From contig JAMKCH010084900.1 of assembly GCA_023653785.1 (NCBI GenBank), forward strand, positions 1 through 64,000: DNA of 64,000 nucleotides, in the 5' to 3' direction. The notes beneath the pieces are model-generated. The model did no database searches. It saw only the letters and a list, made by a program, of their open reading frames with translations, and was not told where the DNA came from. Source of the stretch: Ophioderma brevispina (lineage: Eukaryota; Echinodermata; Ophiuroidea; Amphilepidida; Ophiodermatidae). A program made the translations under genes and the position numbers. Shown piece by piece: positions 57,346-64,000 of the stretch (its first letter is position 1; each line of letters begins with the position of its first letter).

Positions 57346-57947
57346 CTAGAGGACGTTCGGGCGGACGTTGATGTATCATTCCTTGATGAGTCAGAAGCGT
57401 CTGGCGATTTCGACACGGTAATGCCTCCGCCAAACCCCAATGAATGGCTCCTACTCTGCCGTGCGGCAATTCCTGACTGTGCGTTGGTTGGCTCCGTCTT
57501 CTTCCGAAACCCTGCAACAGGACGTCCGCCACCTCCTTTCGAGTTGGCTCGCAGAGGGTCCACTTGGTGATACCTGCACCAGTTTCCGGCCGGGCACTTG
57601 GAGCGAAAGGCCTTTTGCTCTGTAGGACTGGATGAATTTGGCCATGCAGTCAGGTTGATCGCCATCAGAGTCTCCATTGGAAGGAGACCCCCCGGAGTCT
57701 TGTCAGGTCCTTCCTCATTGGAAGAGTCAACGGTTGGCGTACGCACGACAGGAGTCTTGGAAACCAGTTGCCGAGGCCTGACTTCGGTGTGTGTGTTGCA
57801 CACAAGAATCATGCGGCATTGCTTGTCCCTGGTTGAACTTGAGAAGACTCGAGGAACTAGGGCGATCGGAGGAAGGCGTATACTGTGACTCCGTCCCCCT
57901 CCATTGTCATGGCGTCCTGGTGAGGGGCCGGCTGGGTCCCTGACCAC
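57267..57947 (-). pseudogene. 226-codon frame: end of the RT/RNase H polyprotein and linker
   Basis: Near its N-terminus the frame reads LPPIALVPRVFSSSTRDK, similar to the PPxxLIPRVLxKxxxD motif after RNase H in DIRS polyproteins, followed by CRMILVC. LTAWPNSS then recalls the LTAWxLSG motif before the recombinase. It ends in the recombinase start region, where a frame change separates WDLPTVLQHL (one frame, about 57310-57335) from SPYEPLF (next frame, about 57285). It is the longest surviving frame of the element but lacks catalytic completeness. Confidence 0.7.
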
Positions 57948-58435
57948 GAGCAGTCTGTCGGGAGCTGGGCGTTGAGGCCGTTTGCAAACAGGTCCACGTG
58001 GGGTGTGCCAGCCCTTTGAAACCTATTCTGCATATCTTGGGGTTTGAGGGTGCCACTCCCCGACGACCCGGACTCTCGATGGCCCCGACTTCCCGTATGT
58101 CTTCCTCGATAGGGCATCTGCCAGGTTTTGTCTTCCCCGGGAAGGTGAACGGCTTTCAGGGTGATCCGATGCGGAGACCAACCAACTCCAGACTTTGCTG
58201 GCCTGTAGGCAAAGGTGCGACTCCTGTTTCCAGCTTGTTTATGTGGGAGACTACCGACATGTTGTCGCACTGGACTAGGACGTGACTTCCTTTGACCAGA
58301 TGGAGAGTCCTGTCTCAGCAGCCAGATGACTGCCCACATCTCCAACGGGTTTATGTGATGCTTGGGCCAGCTTCCTTTGTCCAAGTCCCTACGAGGCGAA
58401 TTTTCTCCTATGGGCTCCCCATCCGCTCTTGTGAC
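57857..58435 (-). pseudogene. DIRS RNase H region and downstream linker
   Basis: In one minus frame HINPLEMWAVIWLL carries the usual RNase H glutamate. A neighbouring frame gives CDNMSVVSHINK (58234-58284), matching the DNxTxVxYINK motif with its catalytic aspartate. The first frame then resumes with ITLKAVHLPGEDKTW, like the HIPGxxNxxAD motif, where the last catalytic Asp region reads WQMPYRGR. Further on, GTPHVDLFANGLNAQLP and the following cysteine/serine-rich stretch match the VDLFATxxNxQLPxxCS block typical of DIRS and related elements. At least two frame changes make it non-functional. Confidence 0.85.
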
Positions 58436-58440
58436 GCTTC

Positions 58441-58940
58441 CGTCGTGCGATGAATAGATATTTTAAAGTCAACAATAGTTTATAAACAATGCATCAATAA
58501 TGGATAACTTACCAGACTTAATTTGTCACTATATTTGCTATATGTGTGTGAACAAAGTAATTACATGTAAAGCATAATACACTACATAATGTGTTTCATT
58601 TGTGTGAATCAGTACTTGAAGTCTTTGGCCAAAGCTTTTTAACACAAGTTAAATTATACTTTACTGAACTCTTGATATTTAAGTAATCTGTATCTTGTAC
58701 TAGCTGTTAGTGGCTATTTTTATTTATAAAAAAGTAAAAGAGCAAACTATTCATTATTTAAATCTCCTTAAGGTCTTGATTTTCCCTGTCATTAAGTCAG
58801 CTGATTTTATTTCAAATGAACATAATTGGAGGCAGAATTTCTTAAGACCATAATACTTTTAATTTTCTTTGTTTTTTTTCATTGATTTGTTAATTATGAC
58901 TCAAGTGTGTCGTTCAATTGTTTCAAACTGATTTTTAACT
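58441..58940. other. AT-rich spacer between two retroelement remnants
   Basis: Nothing recognised. Composition returns sharply to AT-rich immediately after the DIRS remnant. Confidence 0.4.
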
Positions 58941-58974
58941 AATCTATGTTGAAGCAATGGTAAGCAACTCAAAG

Positions 58975-59516
58975 AGGTCTCAGAAATACTTCCTGTCCCA
59001 CGCAAAGGACAATGCTTGGAATGCCTGCAATAAACTACAACCCACTTATGGCATCTGGTATCTCCAATTCAACCAAGCCGAAATTCTTTAGAGCCTGGGT
59101 AGAGAGTATCCTGTTATATTGGATCTGAGACCTGGACCATGAAGAAAGAGCTACGGATAGAACTTGGATGGCACCTACAACAAGCTTCTTATGCGAGTAC
59201 AAAACATATCCTGGCGTACAACAAGACCAAAGCACAGATATATGGAAGATATCCCTCCAATTTCATCTTCTGTTCCAACGCCGTGCACGATTTGCCGGTC
59301 ACTGGTCATCTGTCGATTGAACCAAGTAGTCTCAGACGTCACTGGTTGAAGTTACCATGCCAAAACAGGGGTCGTCGCCCCTTTAACTCATTGATGTGAT
59401 TGCTCAGACATCCAGCATGGATCCATCTGACATCCCAACCTAATGACAAACAAGAACCCTTTGGCGCTAACATGGTGAACATCATCTCGACTGCGGTCGT
59501 TAGATAGATAGATGTT
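58975..59516 (+). pseudogene. C-terminal remnant of a non-LTR retrotransposon ORF
   Basis: Forward frames hold AWNACNKLQP (about 59015), GSETWTMKKEL (about 59120-59155), DGTYNKLLMRVQNISWR (59165-59215), KTKAQIYG (about 59223) and CQNRGRRPFNSL (59358-59393), in different frames. This order (AWxACxKL, LLYGSETWT, L.GTY..LL....N.SW, LYG.lp.iS) is that of the region after the reverse transcriptase in animal endonuclease/RT (LINE) ORFs. It ends with TAGATAGATAGATG at 59502-59515, a simple tail common for such elements. 5' truncated and frameshifted, so a dead copy. Clade not assigned. Confidence 0.75.
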
Positions 59517-59651
59517 GAAGTTATCAATTACATTTACAGGGAATTAGCAATAAATTTTTCTTCCAAAATCACCACAATTTTTGATTATTCCTGTTGACTA
59601 AACATTATTTAAATACCCTCAGACTGGCCCCCTTAAGGTAACACAGCTTTA
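59517..59651. other. AT-rich spacer
   Basis: Sequence between the LINE tail and the right inverted arm. Nothing recognised. Confidence 0.35.
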
Positions 59652-59958
59652 TTTCTTAATTAAAAGTGAAGATCATTGTATTTTAGGTCAGTTTCCACAA
59701 CTGTTTTAACATGTTTTTAATGATTTTTGTGCTACTTAAACATGTCTTTTCTAAATCATTAGTTTCAAATATACATTATTTGAAAAATGACCTTAAATGC
59801 TCTGGAATTTGTTATTTCTTTGTTTTTTTACTAATTAATTTGTTAATTATGACTAGAAATATGCCCATCAACACATACAGTGAAATCAGAAATCCCAATT
59901 TTCGGACCCAAAAATCACTATGTGATGGTTATCGCGCTGATATAGCAATCATTGTAAC

Positions 59959-60176
59959 CAGGGGCGGGCGTGACGGTGGTTCCCGGTCTGAGGGGGCATT
60001 TCCCGGTTTTTAGTAGATTTTCCCCGGGTAGGGGAGTAAAAATTTTCCTGTTGAAGCGGGCAAAAAGGGCTGAGTAGCATGCATTTCGGGATATTTTACC
60101 ACGGGCTGGTCTTTTTGGTGGGCGTGGGGTGGGGGGATGTGCCCCCTGCCCCCCCCCCCCTCCTGTTACGCTACTG
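59959..60176. mobile_element. hAT-like MITE in a right-arm unit, with readable empty site
   Basis: Begins CAGGGGCGGGCGTGACGG and ends CCTGTTACGCTACTG, flanked by ATTGTAAC (59951-59958) and ATTGTCAC (60177-60184), an 8 bp duplication with one change. Sister units at 60678-60705 and, inverted, near 55668-55690 read CAATCATTGTAACATATCCT or its near equivalent without the insert. TIRs are short (CAG...CTG plus weak pairing). C- and G-rich interior, no transposase. Confidence 0.85.
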
Positions 60177-60279
60177 ATTGTCACATATCCTAGATAGCCC
60201 CCTTTAAAAGTTACACTCTGTAATTTCTCCTTAAAAGTACGATTCCCACACGTTTAGGTCAAACAGAACTGTGTAATGT

Positions 60280-60280
<1 letters not shown>

Positions 60281-60324
<44 letters not shown>

Positions 60325-60343
60325 GTTTTTTTTTTTTTTTTTT

Positions 60344-60383
<40 letters not shown>
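60281..60383 (+). repeat. T tract of ~103 bases with three G interruptions
   Basis: Replaces a short T-rich segment present in sister units (TGTTTTTTGATGTTTTGTG near 60790). Interrupted by GG at 60324-60325 and G at 60344. Expansion of an existing T run or an assembly problem. The forward frame here is polyphenylalanine and not a gene. Confidence 0.85.
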
Positions 60384-60386
<3 letters not shown>

Positions 60387-61222
60387 CTTTTGTGCTCTTT
60401 TAACATGTTATGTCCATCGTTAGTTGAAAGTGGTGAACAATATTTTGAGAAAACTGACCTTAATGCGCTGGAATACTTATTTTCTTTGTTTTTTAGTTTT
60501 ATACTATAACATTAATAGTTAATTATGACTAAAATATAGCCCCTTTGGTTTTAAAACTCGACTTTCATCTACAACTACCGGTCCTTTCTTATGTTACCCA
60601 ATACAGTGAAATCAGAAATCCAATTTTCGGAAACCCAAAATCACAACTATGGCGAATGTTCATCGGATGATATAGCAATCATTGTAACATATCCTAGATT
60701 GCCCTTTAAAGTTTATCACTACTGTAATTTCTACTTAAAAGTAAAAATATAAATTTATAAGTTTTTAGTTGTTTTTTTGTTTGTGTTAATGTGTTTTTTG
60801 ATGTTTTGTGGCTTACTTACCTGTTTATGTGCAGCATATTCCAAAAAAATATTTTGAGAAAAATGACCTTAAATGCTGCTCTGGAATGCTTTATTTTTTC
60901 TCTTTCTTTATTTTAAATTATCTTAATTTGTTATTTAAGTGGTAATATAGTCAAATTACTTTAAAAGTGTAATTTTTTTCTGATAAAGCTTGTTTTTGAA
61001 GATTATCACATACATCAAAATCTCAAAAATCATATTTTTTGCCAAACCATCATCTATTTTGGCCCAAAAGGCCAAAAAAATAAATTTGTATTTTTTGCAA
61101 CACCCCTTATGAGAAACTAATACCATAAGAGCAGTGATACTGAATGGTTGCCAGCTTGTAACAAAAAATGCCCACATAAATTTTTCTGAACACATTATGA
61201 TACTTGGGGCTGGCTTGTCTGT

Positions 61223-63735
61223 TTATTGTAATTATTTCACACAGTGAATTGGTATGTGGACAAGCATAGCATATGCAACAACAAAAACATGATTTGTAGA
61301 AAATTGAGTGCGCAGCCTTTGAAAATCTTGGAGCCAAATCCTTTAAGTTTACCTTTTAATATTCCACACTCTTAAGGGCATATATTACGTCCTCCGCAGA
61401 CAATAGGTTAAAATGTACACACGTATTGTGTTGTAACACAAAGGTTAGACAACAGCATAATAAAGCTTGGCCGTTTTGTAGCGGTTCAATGGTTGGCTAA
61501 TAGAAGTTGTCCGACAATCGGTATACATTGTGAGAAGTCCGGTTATTTTGTAGCAACAAGCAACTTCAATCTTTCAAGAAATTGATGCCATTGGTGGTTT
61601 GCTCCCCTCCCAAATTTGGTTGAGAAATGGTCACCTCAAGAAATAGAAACTGATGGCAAGGAGAACAGTAGTAGCCATGGAGGAGGAACCGAGGAAGCGG
61701 GCAGATGTAATAGATTGTGCATGGTGAATTCTAGTTTAAATCACCACTTTGCATTCAAAACAGGGGATTTACAAGAAATGCATCCATGACTTAACCTCTT
61801 TATGTAGTCAGTAATTTGATAAGCACTATATAGCCCATATGTGCATTGCAGTAATAGTTAAACTGCAAGCATCCATTATTATTTTTATTTTTTTTCTAAC
61901 ACCCCCCACACGACTGTCGGTCGTACAATTGTAGCGTGTTTTAAAGGCATCCATGTTTAAATTTCACACTATGCAACCCATTTTCTGTATATTTTTTTAC
62001 CAAATCATTGCTTTAACTGAGTTCTTGCAGAGAAAATGTATTTATAAAGCTGGGGAACAAAACTGATATTTACATTATAATCCCTTTGCTCTAGTACTAT
62101 ATCCTTGTACTTTCTGTTAATGAATAGCACGGGTACAGAGGGGTGCTAAGGTATAAATTAGTTATGCCAACCAATAAACTGTATTTGATGTGTGGCCTTG
62201 ATTTTTTATTTTTTTCTCCTTCCCCTCTCCATACCCGTCATCACCCTCTCTCTCTCTCTTACATTTTCACAGAATTTAAAATGTGGTTTGATTTCAGTAC
62301 AGATAGCAAACATAATCTCTTCTTCTGCTGTTTGACCCCATGCAAATAGTCTCTTTTATTTTTAGAGCAATTTTAAGCAGTGGCACATAATTGTAACAAC
62401 TGATATAAGTAGCGACATGCAAGTCTTTAACTTTTTTAACCATCAAAAAATTCATTGGGAATCTTGCCATATAGGCCTACAAAGGTCATGGTTTGTATGT
62501 TATAGTGCCCTCTATATCCCATTCTCCAGAGAGAGACTTGTTAAACTATATTTTAAGAAAATCATATTTTTCCCCACATGAAATTTTCATAAAATTTACC
62601 ATGAGAAGTCAATCGGGGGGGGGTATAATATCAAAGTTAGTTGTCAAAATGTGTCGCCATTGATATTTTTATTCTGCTTTGTAATTCAAACAGCTGTGTT
62701 TTTTCTTGCTTTTTATTTGTTTTTTTGTCTGTTTCTTGTTTTGTATTTGCTTTTTGTTTTGTGTGTTGTTATTTTGTTTCGTTAAGTATGGTTTAGTCAA
62801 TGGGCTTACTCTTTCATTTCCTCAATAATAATACCGTTGTGCTTATAAGTTCTTTTTATAATGCCCTACATCAACAGTTACATAACATTGAGCAATAAAC
62901 CCAAAAGACACAAAAATATATGCCAGAATAGAAAGAAACTACTGGCAACAAAGTCCTAGGTTATTATCTATTAAAATATTTTCCCTCAAAAGGTGAACAA
63001 ACTAAAGGTACAAATCTTTCAACTGATGGCTGTTTATATTAAAGCTATCTACAGTAGATAGCAATATTAAAGCTTTCTACTACAGATAGCAATATGATTA
63101 AATTAAAAAAAACTTGCGTCAAAATGATATTTGGAGGTTTTGTGTTGTTATTTTTACATTTAATACATTAGTATAATTAATCAAGACTAATTACAGGGAG
63201 TCAGGTTGACAATACTCAAATTACAACAAGCAGAAATGCAATTTCTAGCTGCTTACACTGCAGAAAAATCATCAAAATTTAATACCTGAAGAAAATACCA
63301 TTCACTGCACTGGTCACACTTGTTATCCTTACAATGAACTGACCATTTACTGATGGTCAAGCTTTGTAGTACATACTCAAGGCTCGCCGACCTCTTTTGA
63401 TATTTCAGTCATTTTATTGGTGACTCAAAATCATTGACTAGATGCTCAAAGTGCGATGTCAAAGTCCCTTGTTGTATTTTGAAATTCTGCGAGTATAAGG
63501 GATGACTATCAATACATTACGCAGAAAAATCCTTAAAGCATGAAATTTCACTCTAAATTGTGGCGTATTTAAATGAAAATTCCACGAAATTTACTTCAAA
63601 AGGGTGATTGTGCATTGATTTGTGAATTTTAATATTACAAGGTTGGTGCATTTTGTTGTTAAAAGGTGTTTTTATTGTTGTAACCATTGTCTGTGTGTGG
63701 TGTTGTAGTAAGCAAACACAATATCGGGTAGTTAT
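61223..63735. other. Non-coding stretch, nothing gene-like
   Basis: A (CT)n tract lies at 62247-62261, T/G-rich low complexity at 62695-62790, and a local duplication at 63040-63092 (AAAGCT(A/T)TCTAC, AGATAGCAATAT twice). 61.60-61.74 kb is less AT-rich (ATGGAGGAGGAACCGAGGAA) but offers no sustained frame. Confidence 0.4.
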
Positions 63736-63739
63736 GGTA

Positions 63740-63975
63740 ATAAGGCAAAAGAGGGTTGGGATTAGGGTATAAGGTAAGGCTAATCAAGGTTCAGATTAGG
63801 GTAAGATAAGGTAAAACAGGATTAGGGTTTGGGTAATGTACGGCAGACAGGGTTAATGAAGTAAAACAGGGTTATGGTAAAGTAAGGCAAAATAGGGTTA
63901 GGGTAAGGCAAGACAAGACAAAAAAAAGGTCTGGGTTCAGGTAGGGTAAGGAAAAACAGGGTTAAGATAAAAGTT
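63740..63975 (+). repeat. Degenerate GGGTTAGGGTAAGG array (interstitial telomere-like)
   Basis: Units such as GGGTTAGGGTAAGGCAAGAC, GATTAGGGTAAGATAAGGTA, ACAGGATTAGGGTTTGGGTA and ACAGGGTTATGGTAAAGTAA repeat every ~20-35 bases. They contain TTAGGG words but no pure TTAGGG run, so this is a minisatellite with telomere-like words or a decayed interstitial telomeric tract. It fades towards the window end. Confidence 0.7.
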
Positions 63976-64000
63976 TGGAAAGACAAAGTCTAGATTTGAT

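Larger units (their letters stand above)
56550..58440 (-). pseudogene. Degenerate DIRS-like retroelement (RNase H and tyrosine recombinase)
   Basis: A GC-rich minus-strand block with many frameshifts and stops. It starts, in element order, inside the RNase H domain near 58435 and ends near 56550. The reverse transcriptase proper is missing, so this is a truncated copy. DIRS elements copy themselves by reverse transcription and integrate with a tyrosine recombinase in place of a DDE integrase. Recognisable parts are listed as separate entries. Base composition differs strongly from the AT-rich flanks, as expected for an inserted element. No terminal repeats were recognised. Family assignment to DIRS-like rests on RNase H and tyrosine recombinase lying together in the DIRS order. 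Ngaro or PAT subtypes cannot be excluded. Confidence 0.8.
59652..61222 (-). repeat. Right arm of the large inverted repeat, three tandem units
   Basis: GACCTTAAATGCTCTGGAAT at 59788, GACCTTAATGCGCTGGAAT at 60456 and GACCTTAAATGCTGCTCTGG at 60865 mark three units, inverse to those of the left arm. Outermost words CATACATCAAAATCTCAAAA, TTGCCAGCTTGTAACAAAAA and CTGAACACATTATGATACTT complement 55160-55365. The first-to-second spacing is enlarged by a MITE (59959-60176) and a T expansion (60281-60383). Confidence 0.85.

Noticed and set aside
60276..60509. Polyphenylalanine-rich frame
   Set aside because: It is the translation of a long T tract.
1..64000. CRISPR array, operons or prokaryotic elements
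   Set aside because: No regularly spaced identical repeats with unique spacers, and no dense gene packing. The sequence has the character of animal non-coding DNA.

Overview
The window looks like non-coding DNA from a large, repeat-rich animal genome. It is AT-rich, has no operon-like gene packing, and is full of short transposons, SINE-like tRNA relatives, minisatellites and microsatellites. The mix of a DIRS-type retroelement, many TTAA-flanked MITEs and a vertebrate-type TTAGGG-like repeat fits a marine invertebrate, perhaps a deuterostome such as an echinoderm or hemichordate. That placement is inference. I found no open reading frame I would defend as a host gene. The longest frames are AT-rich chance ORFs or remnants of mobile elements, so the window is probably intergenic or inside a very long intron.

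Layout. 1-9 kb holds dispersed repeats, a 61-A tract, tRNA-like and SINE-like heads (3.8-4.1 kb), an 0.8 kb element with terminal inverted repeats (TIRs, 5.6-6.4 kb) and a short TTAA element. 9-15.4 kb holds two copies of one repeat (14.95-15.37 kb intact; 9.08-10.50 kb split by about 1 kb of foldback DNA), two small TIR elements, a 600 bp TIR element and a perfect 2 x 50 bp tandem repeat. 15.6-16.5 kb is a ~150 bp minisatellite. 17.8-19.9 kb holds two foldbacks and a mariner-like MITE. 22-29.5 kb is dense in MITEs, including an hAT-type element with a perfect 8 bp target duplication. 33.5-34.6 kb is a ~115 bp minisatellite between two near-identical 80 bp direct repeats. 36-45 kb is quiet.

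The two most unusual regions are at the right. At 46.07-49.17 kb, arrays rich in the palindrome CCATGG and its TTGACC/GGTCAA partners are bounded by matching inverted ends and lie partly inside another transposon-like repeat. At 55.14-61.22 kb, two AT-rich arms built of ~400 bp tandem units face each other as an inverted repeat. Their ~3.6 kb interior carries a degenerate GC-rich DIRS-like retroelement (RNase H plus tyrosine recombinase) and the C-terminal end of a non-LTR retrotransposon. One arm unit contains an hAT-like MITE whose empty site can be read from sister units.

The window ends in a degenerate array of GGGTTAGGGTAAGG-like units. No functional gene network can be described. What the sequence shows is layered transposon insertion, from which relative ages can be read.
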